Below the pieces are notes generated by a model, which did not search any database, was not told the origin of the DNA, and saw nothing but the letters and a program-made list of their open reading frames with translations. From NCBI GenBank assembly GCA_002338445.1, contig DDII01000081.1, positions 1-7,797 on the forward strand: a DNA stretch of 7,797 nucleotides, given 5' to 3'. This DNA comes from Cellvibrionales bacterium UBA1854 (lineage in GTDB: Bacteria > Pseudomonadota > Gammaproteobacteria > Pseudomonadales > Porticoccaceae). Positions within the stretch are counted from its first letter, which is position 1; every line of letters starts with the position of its first letter. The position numbers and the translations under genes are program-made. Positions 1-5,586 of this stretch are shown here, in pieces.

Positions 1-160
1 AAAAGAGGAGCTCGACGAAGAGCAAAGCGCCGTCGAAGCACTCAAAACAGCTGGTCAAGTGGCTGGTGCTGCGGTTGGAGCTACAGCGGCCATTGGGGTA
101 CTTGTTGCCGGTGTTGCTGCAGTGACTTTCTTTTTACCAATGTTACTTTTCGCTGTGTAG
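1..160 (+). CDS. C-terminal end of an unidentified membrane-anchored protein (partial)
   Basis: Reading from base 2, an open frame of 52 codons runs to a TAG at 158-160; the start lies outside the window. The visible part begins with an acidic, charged stretch (KEELDEEQSAVEALK). It then becomes an Ala/Gly/Val-rich hydrophobic segment (GAAVGATAAIGVLVAGVAAV) ending in FFLPMLLFAV, which looks like one or two closely spaced membrane-spanning helices at the extreme C-terminus. Its codons are richer in GC than those of the following gene. No family can be named from this fragment. The stop is 74 bases before the next start, so co-transcription is possible but not shown. Confidence 0.7.
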   Translation, partial: KEELDEEQSAVEALKTAGQVAGAAVGATAAIGVLVAGVAAVTFFLPMLLFAV

Positions 161-234
161 AGTGTTGAATTCTTATGATGAAGAATCGAGTATTAAACTG
201 AATTCCTATAATTTTCCTTCTGCTGGGAGTTGTG

Positions 235-900
235 ATGATATACACAATAATGTCTCAAATTGAAAATCAACATTATGTGAGAGATGTACTTCTTTGGTTA
301 GCCTTGGTATACACCTCGATAGTCGTTGGGTGCTTCTATTTATATAGAAAAAATCCCGCGGCACTTTTTAATCGATTAAAGTTCAAAGGCACAAATCACC
401 CTCAATCAGACACAAGCTCAACAATAGTACTTCTGGCCACGATTATGTTTTGTGTTCTGATCGGCCCTTTAGACAGAATGATATTTCAGTGCAGTGCTTC
501 TCCGGGAGCGATGTTGAAGTTGCTAGGCCTTCTAATGATCCTGATTGGAATGACTTTAAATTTCCGAACTTTGGCAGAAAACCAGTTTGCTGCGCCTACC
601 GTCCAATTTCAGGAGGGAGCGAGTCATACTCTTATCAACACTGGACCCTACAAATTAGTGAGACATCCGATGTATATTGGCTCACTAGTATTAATTCTCG
701 GATCAATGATATGGCTCGGTAGTTATTTATCCATTTTTGCCGGAGGTTTATGTGCTCTTGCTGCTTATTCAAATCGCATTAAGGTAGAGGAGAATTTTCT
801 CCTGAAAGTGCTCCCTGACTACGCTGTCTACATGGAAAGTGTACCAAGAAAACTTATTCCGGGTATTGTTAGAGTTTGTGATTTATCAAGAAGATATTAG
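235..900 (+). CDS. Isoprenylcysteine carboxyl methyltransferase (ICMT/PEMT-like) family membrane protein
   Basis: A 221-residue integral membrane protein. Hydrophobic segments lie near residues 16-37, 62-79, 93-110 and 147-178. The C-terminal half carries the family signature: NTGPYKLVRHPMY at 135-147 (GPY, then RHPxY), a Glu pair at 185-186, the YAVYM segment near 196-200 and a closing VPRKLIPG at 203-210. These elements bind S-adenosylmethionine and shape the active site in ICMT/PEMT-type methyltransferases. Bacterial members methylate varied lipids or small molecules, and the substrate here cannot be told from sequence. Start: GTG at 232 and ATG at 235 are adjacent; GGGAG at 225-229 is 5 bases from the ATG but only 2 from the GTG, so ATG 235 is preferred. 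A TATAAT at 207-212 could be a -10 box, but no good -35 is visible. The family assignment is secure; the substrate is unknown. Confidence 0.88.
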   Translation: MIYTIMSQIENQHYVRDVLLWLALVYTSIVVGCFYLYRKNPAALFNRLKFKGTNHPQSDTSSTIVLLATIMFCVLIGPLDRMIFQCSASPGAMLKLLGLLMILIGMTLNFRTLAENQFAAPTVQFQEGASHTLINTGPYKLVRHPMYIGSLVLILGSMIWLGSYLSIFAGGLCALAAYSNRIKVEENFLLKVLPDYAVYMESVPRKLIPGIVRVCDLSRRY

Positions 901-1255
901 TTACAGACCGATATAGTTTAGTAATCCTCATTTTTCTCTATTTTTTACATACATCCCAGTGTGCATATAGCGCCAGTAATAGGATAGTAATTTGGCTCTT
1001 AATATATAAGCATTTATGCGTCAGATTTTTTATAAATATTATTACCTTTTTTCCTATTGTTTCTCCGTCATAATAATTCGGTCAGTGTAGAAACATAGTT
1101 ATGAGTGACTGGCACAGAAATCTTACATCTGGAACACCATCACTTTTAATTTTGCTAACTAAATCGTGAGCTTGAGATATTTGATAATAATTGTGGTTGG
1201 ATATTTGAAACGGGCTATTATCAATTTATTGCCGCGCATTAAAACCAAAGAAATT
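901..1255. other. AT-rich gap without a supported gene
   Basis: About 355 bases follow the methyltransferase gene with stop codons in all frames. Only very short ORFs occur, for example 22 codons from the ATG at 1101, with no ribosome binding site. No clear terminator hairpin follows the stop at 900. A TATTAT at 1216-1221 could serve as a -10 for whatever is made from the 1281-1297 start site, but its -35 is poor (TTGTGG at 1191, spacer 19). Confidence 0.6.
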
Positions 1256-1286
1256 CCTCCCTAAGCACAGCCAAGATTAAGGGAGG
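1256..1286 (+). promoter_or_regulatory. Hairpin that would occlude a strong Shine-Dalgarno site
   Basis: CCTCCCT at 1256-1262 is perfectly complementary to AGGGAGG at 1280-1286, separated by 17 bases. The right arm contains GGGAGG, a near-perfect Shine-Dalgarno sequence 8 bases before an ATG at 1295. In RNA the left arm acts as an anti-Shine-Dalgarno and would hide the ribosome binding site. The pairing is read directly from the sequence; a regulatory role is inference. The left arm could also be chance purine/pyrimidine complementarity. Confidence 0.4.
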
Positions 1287-1294
1287 TCATTCAT

Positions 1295-1333
1295 ATGGAG
1301 AAAACGGATCGACGTCGCGTCGATCAATGCTAA
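1295..1333 (+). other. Tiny ORF with strong ribosome binding site, possible leader peptide or broken gene start
   Basis: ATG 1295 follows GGGAGG at a good distance and opens 12 codons (MEKTDRRRVDQC) to TAA at 1331. It overlaps an ATG at 1327 that opens a 77-codon frame ending in TGA at 1558. That frame stays open after the TGA for another 22 codons, ending in a Lys-rich tail (stop at 1627). Codons 5-10 form a perfect dyad (GATCGACG-TCG-CGTCGATC, 1307-1325). It could be a leader peptide, the start of a gene broken by frameshift, or nothing. The longer plus-strand frame competes with a minus-strand ORF and has no recognisable domain. Confidence 0.2.
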
Positions 1334-1376
1334 CCTTTCAAATATCCAAGGGGGATGTTTCTAACGGCTTTCGATG

Positions 1377-1760
1377 TTACCAACTATCCGTGATGAAGGA
1401 AAGAGACGTGATGGCGGCTGAGAAGGTGTCAGCAAAAAATAATAAGCATATGAAGAAGTACAGAATTGCGACGGTGACCAATAATCCTGATACGATCCAT
1501 TTGGCTAGACTATTCTTGTACTCATTCAGTGGCATTGTCAAAATACTCGAGGCGACTTGAAAGGGAACCCTGATTAAAAATAAACTTAAAAAGAAGCTTA
1601 AAAAGCAGCATAGAAATACAAAAAAATGAGTAATGTCAGTTTCTACGCTTATACTGTTCTCGGAAGACAATATTGTAGTTCTGAGTATCACGCATACTAA
1701 AAAGACTACGAATGCCATAAAGCGATTCTTTTCAATTTGTGTTTTTATTAGCTCTTTCAT
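1377..1760 (-). CDS. Possible small three-helix membrane protein
   Basis: A 127-codon frame on the minus strand. The predicted protein has a basic N-terminus (MKELIKTQIEKNR) and hydrophobic segments at about 15-32, 45-63 and 88-109, separated by polar stretches, which is an orderly membrane-protein pattern. No family is recognised. No Shine-Dalgarno sequence is visible before the ATG at 1760 (preceded by AACCTATCAC on this strand) or before the internal ATG at 1718. Part of the hydrophobicity comes from an A-rich run at 1574-1626, which automatically encodes Phe/Leu on this strand and Lys on the other. It is therefore uncertain whether this ORF is real. ATAGGTT (1764-1770) and AACCTAT (1817-1823) form a widely spaced inverted repeat upstream. 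Confidence 0.38.
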   Translation of the reverse strand: MKELIKTQIEKNRFMAFVVFLVCVILRTTILSSENSISVETDITHFFVFLCCFLSFFLSLFLIRVPFQVASSILTMPLNEYKNSLAKWIVSGLLVTVAILYFFICLLFFADTFSAAITSLSFITDSW

Positions 1761-1946
1761 GTGATAGGTTACGCTTCGCTTAGCTTAACGTATTATTTTA
1801 TGGCCTTTAATTAGGGAACCTATTCTCTCCATCTATTTGTAAGTATATTAATCGATACAATATGCTTTTTTGCGCGGCACAAAAACGTAGAAATCGCTGC
1901 AGGACAAGCGAGCGTATATATGAGTATTTTAAATAAAAAGGCTTTC

Positions 1947-2078
1947 ATGAAAGTGAAAAAAGATTCAAAGTATTTGACTGCGGTAAGACGCGGTGGTGTG
2001 GGGTTGTTTATATTTTTCGCCATAAAAGGTGCAATTTACATGCTGCTTATTGTAATTGGATACTTTTTCATTAGCTGA
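1947..2078 (+). CDS. Small single-helix membrane protein, basic N-terminus
   Basis: A 43-residue protein, too short for usual gene callers. It starts MKVKKDSKYLTAVRRGGVG and continues into a hydrophobic stretch (LFIFFAIKGAIYMLLIVIGY) long enough for one helix or a broken hairpin. The many Lys/Arg before the helix predict a cytoplasmic N-terminus. ATG 1947 is preferred because AAAAAGG (1935-1941) lies 5 bases upstream. An in-frame ATG at 1920 would add nine residues but has no good ribosome binding site. The function is unknown. Basic arm, RRGG turn and clean helix argue for a real gene; the opposite strand is also open here, but with a less orderly product. Confidence 0.55.
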   Translation: MKVKKDSKYLTAVRRGGVGLFIFFAIKGAIYMLLIVIGYFFIS

Positions 2079-2125
2079 CGACGAATAAAAACATTATACG
2101 ATTCAGCTCGGTCAGCGTCGTTTTT
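2074..2125 (+). terminator. Possible intrinsic terminator after the small membrane protein gene
   Basis: GCTGAC (2074-2079) can pair with GTCAGC (2111-2116); alternatively ACGACG (2078-2083) can pair with CGTCGT (2116-2121). A run of five T follows at 2121-2125. The loop of about 30 bases is long for a terminator and the two pairings are mutually exclusive, so this is tentative. Confidence 0.3.
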
Positions 2126-2182
2126 CGATAATACATAAACCCCGAGTTGTTGCTTATTAAGACCATGTGAGAACTAGATTTA

Positions 2183-2308
2183 ATGAAAGACTTTGATTAT
2201 CAAGACGTAGTTTGGTGGCAAGTAGCGAACAATCATCCTGAGGCGATGCTGGTTCTTGGGCTTCTTGTGCTTGGCGTTGTAGCGGTACTTACGGCTAACA
2301 GAAAATGA
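2183..2308 (+). CDS. Small single-helix membrane protein, acidic N-terminus
   Basis: A 41-residue frame, MKDFDYQDVVWWQVANNHPE followed by a clean hydrophobic helix (AMLVLGLLVLGVVAVLTA) and a basic NRK end. The acidic, aromatic N-terminus and positive C-terminus predict an outside N-terminus and a cytoplasmic tail. The stop lies 2 bases from the end of the convergent SNase-like gene, the tight packing expected of real neighbours. The ribosome binding site is weak (GTGAGAAC upstream, no clear GGAG). The function is unknown, and no family is recognised. Confidence 0.48.
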   Translation: MKDFDYQDVVWWQVANNHPEAMLVLGLLVLGVVAVLTANRK

Positions 2309-2310
2309 AA

Positions 2311-2910
2311 TCAGTGCTGACGTTGCTCGTTCGAGAGGCTATATTTCCTATATTTCCACGGCGGGATATTCCTGTTCAGTGACCAAATACCGAAACCTTT
2401 AATCTGCGCTTTTTGCAAGAGTTTCCAGTATGCTAGATTTTTATTGTACTTTTTGTTTATCCAAGCTAATCCGTTAGCGGTCAATTCCAAATTTACGTTT
2501 CTGTCGTCTGCATATAAAGTCGCTAACGATTCCTCGAAGTAAATTGTGCTGTGTTGGAATACTGCCTTCACCTCTTTACCGATCAATAATCCCTCAAAAG
2601 CCAATACAGCCGCCCTGCCACCTCGTTGGGTGTATTCTGGCATTTCGATATGATTCAACCTTAATATGAAAAAAGGCTCCTTGTTTAATTCTTTTTTTTC
2701 TTCTAAAAACTCCTTTGGGAGTTCAGCCAACAAAGAGTTACCGGTAATTACTTTGAGAACCTTGATATTGAAAGCGTGTCTAGGTGGACTTTCATGACAT
2801 TGAACCCATGGTCTATTGATAAGGTAGTTTTCGCTGTCATCTTTTTTATAAAAGCCCAGAATCCTTGCAATTATTAAAAACGCTATAAGGATAAGAATAA
2901 ACCAATCCAT
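2311..2910 (-). CDS. Membrane-anchored SNase-like (thermonuclease-fold) protein, active site degenerate
   Basis: A 199-residue protein with an N-terminal hydrophobic anchor (residues 3-20), then a staphylococcal-nuclease-like domain from about 50 to 190. Recognisable landmarks are KVITGNSL (53-60, normally a v-DGDT strand), LRLNHIEMPE (83-92, matching the RLxxID-PE segment), the helix after GGRAAVLAFEGL, TLYADDRNVNLELTANGLAW (131-150), FGIWS (173-177) and the PPWKYR tail (183-188). Active nucleases use an Arg, an Asp/Thr pair and a Glu in the first half and a second Arg in a YGR motif. Here R84 and E92 remain, but the first Asp is Asn, D-T is E-M, and YGR is replaced by YFEE (124-127). It may be inactive, or a binding domain. 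AAGGA lies 6 bases before the ATG, supporting the start. It sits 58 bases downstream of the FMN reductase gene and may be co-transcribed with it. Confidence 0.82.
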   Translation of the reverse strand: MDWFILILIAFLIIARILGFYKKDDSENYLINRPWVQCHESPPRHAFNIKVLKVITGNSLLAELPKEFLEEKKELNKEPFFILRLNHIEMPEYTQRGGRAAVLAFEGLLIGKEVKAVFQHSTIYFEESLATLYADDRNVNLELTANGLAWINKKYNKNLAYWKLLQKAQIKGFGIWSLNRNIPPWKYRKYSLSNEQRQH

Positions 2911-2968
2911 CTCCGTTCCTTGGTTCTGTGGATACCTAAAAATCTATTGATAAATGTTTTCTCAATAA

Positions 2969-3580
2969 TTACATTCCATTTTTAAAGCGTTTGGTTGAAA
3001 AAATTTCTGCATTTCGAATTCGCTCGAATGCATCGACGTACTCAATAAGCAAGTCAACGCAAAAGACCAATCTTTCCATTAATAAATTATGATTCCCGTT
3101 ATTTAAGGCACTGTTTTCATTAAGAACTGACTCTACATTTCGCACTATCAAATGCTCGGGTAAATAACAGATACGACTGTTTTTATAGCTGCTAGCCCGA
3201 AGTTCACTGATTGGATAGGCTCCACCAATACTGGATGAGACTGATGTTAGTAGCGCAGGTTTATGGGCCAATTCACCCCCACTAAAGTGAAGGAAGAAGT
3301 TTTTCAAAGCAGCAGGAACCATCCCATGCCATTCGGGGCAGACAATTACAAATCCGGAAGCGGCTGCAATTTTATTTTTTAACTCTGTTAAATCAACTTG
3401 CGATATCTGCCCCTGAGCTTCATCCATACCCCAAAGCGGTAGTGGCTTTGATGCTAAGTCAAGAATTGATACATCACTAACGGAGCCACGCTCCATTAAT
3501 GACGCCCTAAAGACCTTCGAAACTTTCAGGCTTTGTGAGCCTAGCCTATGGCTACCGGAAACTACAACGATTTGTTTCAC
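2969..3580 (-). CDS. NADPH-dependent FMN reductase (flavodoxin-fold oxidoreductase)
   Basis: A 203-residue cytoplasmic flavoprotein of the NADPH-dependent FMN reductase family, which uses NAD(P)H to reduce flavin, quinones, azo compounds or metal ions. The first strand IVVVSGS leads into the FMN phosphate loop GSHRLGSQS (9-17). The second flavin motif is PEWHGMVPAALKNFF (82-96), the family's PEY-x-x-x-P-xx-LKN signature with Trp for Tyr. SSSIGGA (115-121) and the length are also typical. Start: an in-frame ATG lies 12 bases upstream at 3592, but its next bases (GGAGGA) are the ribosome binding site for the GTG at 3580, giving the family-like N-terminus MKQIVVVSGS. Downstream on the same strand is the SNase-like gene. 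A palindrome 77 bases upstream could hold a repressor. The physiological substrate is unknown. Confidence 0.93.
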   Translation of the reverse strand: MKQIVVVSGSHRLGSQSLKVSKVFRASLMERGSVSDVSILDLASKPLPLWGMDEAQGQISQVDLTELKNKIAAASGFVIVCPEWHGMVPAALKNFFLHFSGGELAHKPALLTSVSSSIGGAYPISELRASSYKNSRICYLPEHLIVRNVESVLNENSALNNGNHNLLMERLVFCVDLLIEYVDAFERIRNAEIFSTKRFKNGM

Positions 3581-3584
3581 GAAA

Positions 3585-3590
3585 TCCTCC
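3585..3590 (-). promoter_or_regulatory. Ribosome binding site that fixes the reductase start
   Basis: On the minus strand this reads GGAGGA, a full Shine-Dalgarno sequence ending 4 bases before GTG 3580. It overlaps the first codons of the longer frame from ATG 3592, which itself lacks a ribosome binding site, so the longer start is probably wrong. Confidence 0.75.
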
Positions 3591-3656
3591 ATTTGATAGT
3601 TTGTGAGCTGGATACCAACCGAGCACTTAATTGTTTTGGTTCTGCAGAAGCTAAAA

Positions 3657-3670
3657 CTAATACGTATTAG
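3657..3670 (-). promoter_or_regulatory. Perfect 14-bp palindrome, candidate operator of the reductase gene
   Basis: CTAATACGTATTAG is a perfect palindrome without spacer, centred about 83 bases upstream of the reductase GTG. Sites of this form are typical of homodimeric winged-helix repressors, and reductases of this type are often controlled by redox-sensing regulators of the HxlR, MarR or TetR families. No regulator gene lies beside it, and no convincing -35/-10 pair was found, so the operator role is inference. Confidence 0.35.
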
Positions 3671-4170
3671 GTAATGGAAAGGGCATACTTTTATTAATTA
3701 ACAGTAAAATTTTTTTGTTTGGGCTTTTTAAGCTTATTATTATTCGTTGTTAGAGCCATTACTACTCAAAATGTAGATACAAAAATAAACAGTTTTGAGA
3801 TGATGAGCAAAATTTAAGCTCAGAATTTTGTTGACATCTTCATCAGCAGAAGTCGCATTACTTTTATTACTCCACCAAATCTGTTTGAGTTGGGTATTGG
3901 GTTGAGCTTTAATTATCATCGACTGGTTTTGAAATGTTGAATTCAAATAGCAGTGACACTTGGGTGTCGAGTTATCTGGAGCAATAAATTGGTGGGTGGG
4001 CTCATTTGAAGGTTTTCTCCTACGTTAAATATCGGCATACATTTCAAAATGTCAAGACATGCAGTGTAAAAGATGTCAATTTTTAGCCTCTTATAATACC
4101 AAGACCTTTTGTTTGCGCCTGAGTCTAAAAGAAACATGATTGTTCTTAAGCACTCTAGAATTTAGGAATT
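3671..4170. other. AT-rich gap of about 500 bases between divergent transcription units
   Basis: No convincing gene. Two minus-strand open frames (3740-3946 from TTG and 3943-4137 from ATG) have no ribosome binding site and no recognisable domain or membrane pattern. Small dyads are present: CAAAATT/AATTTTG at 3808-3830 and GACAC-TTGG-GTGTC at 3955-3968; neither has a T-run as in a terminator. The stretch separates the minus-strand reductase unit from the plus-strand metal cluster and may hold promoters for both. Confidence 0.55.
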
Positions 4171-4179
4171 AAAGTCTTG

Positions 4180-4200
4180 TATAATACCCCCTATGGGTAT
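4180..4200 (+). promoter_or_regulatory. -10 box overlapping a CsoR-like metal-responsive operator
   Basis: TATAAT at 4180-4185 is a consensus -10 box. It runs directly into ATACCC-CCTAT-GGGTAT (4184-4200), an inverted repeat of 6-bp arms and a 5-bp spacer. The C-tract/G-tract arrangement flanked by AT is the form of sites bound by copper-sensing CsoR-family repressors. A repressor here would cover the -10 and the start of transcription. The -35 region is poor. The expected start point, about 7 bases after the -10, falls on or next to the ATG at 4193, so the mRNA could be leaderless. Assignment to CsoR rather than another metal regulator is inference from the pattern and the metal genes downstream. 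Confidence 0.6.
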
Positions 4201-4794
4201 ACGAATATTAGCCTTCGCGTTTTTTTTCAATCTGTAAATCTAGAATCGAGACCTATCTCTTATCCTGGTGGGTCAACGATCATGGGATTTTCTAATCATT
4301 TAAAGGAATCTATATACTATCACTACTCCCCCTCATACAAATATTCCGTCGGGGTCGAAAACCTAAAGAACAAGTACTATAAAACAAACCTTTCTTATCT
4401 GAGGTTGACGTATCTTTTGAAACGCACAAATACCAAAAATTCTCAGCTTAATATTTATTTTCAATCTGGGATAAGATTTGACAAATTTCATGATAGTTTC
4501 TTTGGGTTACGCGGAGATTGGGAGACAAGAAGGTGGTATGTGGATTTTAATTATAAAGAGCTAGAGACGAACAATCTGACTAATACCAATCAATATTATC
4601 AATTCGGTTTTGCCCCCTATCTCGGTGAGTATGGCGATTTACATACATGGGTAATGCTCAAAACAAGTAGAAATTCTCTCACTAAAAAGTGGTCAGCATA
4701 CCCCGTGATAAAATTTTTCAAAGGGGATTTGTTGTTTGAGTCTGGATACAGCAGAGATAATGAGTGGGATATACATCTGATGTATCGGTTTTAA
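4193..4794 (+). CDS. Exported protein with RPISYPGG motif, first gene of metal cluster; apparent -1 frameshift at T8
   Basis: The body (from about 4228) reads ...SRPISYPGG, then many aromatic beta-like strands (SIYYHYSPSYKYSVGVE, TNLSYLRLTYLLKR, LNIYFQSGIRF), FGLRGDWETRRWYVDF, FAPYLGEYGDLHTWVMLK and a C-terminal LMYRF. A final aromatic Phe and alternating strands suggest a beta-barrel or other beta-rich envelope protein. From memory, similar proteins of roughly 200-240 residues occur beside HMA proteins in gammaproteobacteria; they lack a known function. The body frame has only a TTG at 4177 as an upstream start, lying over the promoter and giving no signal peptide. The ATG at 4193, in the other frame, encodes MGIRILAFAFFF, which is signal-peptide-like, but stops at 4235. 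The two frames join by a -1 shift at T8 (4220-4227), giving about 200 residues ending ...FFFQSVNLES before RPISYPGG. This could be slippage, phase variation, a lesion or a base-call error. The next gene follows after 10 bases. Confidence 0.7.
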
Positions 4795-4804
4795 GGAATT
4801 TTTT

Positions 4805-5212
4805 GTGCGCAAATTGTTCATACTAGGACTTTCAGTTATTGCTCCGGTCATGGCACTTTATGCTGAAGTGGATGAAGAGCATGATCACTTTAACCATGTA
4901 CATGAAGAATCAATTGATGGAGATCAATTTGACGTAGACACCATAAGGTTCAATGAATTCATCAATGGGCTCTCTGATATGAAGGTTGCGATTGTCAGCG
5001 TCAACGGTATGGTCTGTGATTTTTGCGCCAGAGGCATAGAAAAAACATTTAAGAGGAACTCTGAGGTACTCAAGGTCGATGTTGACTTAGGCAGAGGAAA
5101 AGTGTTGATCGCTTTTTCGAAAGGCACAAGGATAGATTTTGAATATATCAGCAGAAAAATTTTGGAAAATGGACAGACGGCTACGAAATTGGCTGTCTTG
5201 GAACTTCAATAA
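4805..5212 (+). CDS. Exported His-rich HMA-domain metal-binding protein (MerP-like)
   Basis: A 135-residue periplasmic metal carrier. The signal peptide is MRKLFILGLSVIAPVMALYA with a likely cut after A20. Then comes an acidic, His-rich linker (H26, H28, H31, H33), an additional metal-binding patch. From about residue 60 to 133 is a heavy-metal-associated domain: a KVAIVSVNGM strand, metal loop GMVCDFC with C71-x-x-C74, helix ARGIEKTFKR, strand VLKVDVDL, then GKVLIAF and a final helix. The CxxC loop binds Cu(I), Hg(II) or similar soft metals. GTG start with AAGGA at 4793-4797, 7 bases upstream and overlapping the previous stop, so it is probably coupled to the first gene. Only two bases separate its stop from the third gene. 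Unlike cytoplasmic CopZ chaperones it is exported, and the linker is longer than in MerP. Confidence 0.9.
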   Translation: MRKLFILGLSVIAPVMALYAEVDEEHDHFNHVHEESIDGDQFDVDTIRFNEFINGLSDMKVAIVSVNGMVCDFCARGIEKTFKRNSEVLKVDVDLGRGKVLIAFSKGTRIDFEYISRKILENGQTATKLAVLELQ

Positions 5213-5214
5213 TT

Positions 5215-5586
5215 ATGTCTAAATTCGATATATCTTTGAGTTTCTTATCACTCTTTGCAGCCTCTTCAACCTTGATTTGTTGTGCGATACCAGCGTTATT
5301 CGTTACTTTGGGAGCGGGTGCTTCCTTTGCCACCATGGTGACTAACTTTCCACTTTTAGTATCGTTATCAAAGTTTAAGATCTATATATCAGTGTCAACT
5401 TTCATAATGTTAATAATTGCGGGATGTTTTAATTACGCAAGCTTCTATTCGCCATGTCCCCTCGACCCTGAGTTAGGAAAACTTTGCTTAAGATTGAGGA
5501 AACGATCTCGGTATATTTATTATTTCTCGTGGTTTATTTTTCTTTGTGCGACTACCTTCACTTATCTAGTTCCGAGCTTGTATTGA
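5215..5586 (+). CDS. MerT-like inner-membrane metal transport protein
   Basis: A 123-residue membrane protein with three hydrophobic segments at about 8-35, 44-71 and 101-121. The first helix carries adjacent cysteines C22-C23 followed by IPALFVTLGAG, the arrangement seen in MerT-type transporters, which accept metal from a periplasmic HMA partner and pass it across the inner membrane. A second Cys pair, C81 and C91, sits in the loop after helix two (CPLDPELGKLC), as the cytoplasmic pair does in MerT. Its start is 2 bases after the HMA gene stop and its own ribosome binding site is poor (GGA about 13 bases upstream), so translational coupling is likely. The context suggests copper or another soft metal; direction of transport is unknown. 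No P-type ATPase, reductase or merR gene accompanies it. Confidence 0.85.
   Translation: MSKFDISLSFLSLFAASSTLICCAIPALFVTLGAGASFATMVTNFPLLVSLSKFKIYISVSTFIMLIIAGCFNYASFYSPCPLDPELGKLCLRLRKRSRYIYYFSWFIFLCATTFTYLVPSLY

Noticed and set aside
169..186. ATTCTT-ATGATG-AAGAAT hairpin after the first stop
   Set aside because: The stem is all weak pairs and no T-run follows, so it is not a credible terminator.
450..722. Open frame of 90 codons inside the methyltransferase gene
   Set aside because: It is a shifted-frame shadow of the ICMT-like gene, with no domain of its own.
1820..2023. Minus-strand 67-codon frame
   Set aside because: It lies opposite the small plus-strand membrane protein gene, which has the better ribosome binding site and topology.
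3740..4137. Two overlapping minus-strand frames (64 and 68 codons)
   Set aside because: They have no ribosome binding site, no recognisable domain, and the second needs a TTG start overlapping the first stop. They read as random AT-rich open frames.
4177..4192. TTG 4177 as start of the RPISYPGG protein
   Set aside because: It lies over the -10 box and operator and gives an N-terminus with no signal peptide, although AGGA at 4164-4167 is at a usable distance.
4924..5127. Minus-strand frame opposite the HMA gene
   Set aside because: It is a shadow of a gene with a clear domain and ribosome binding site.
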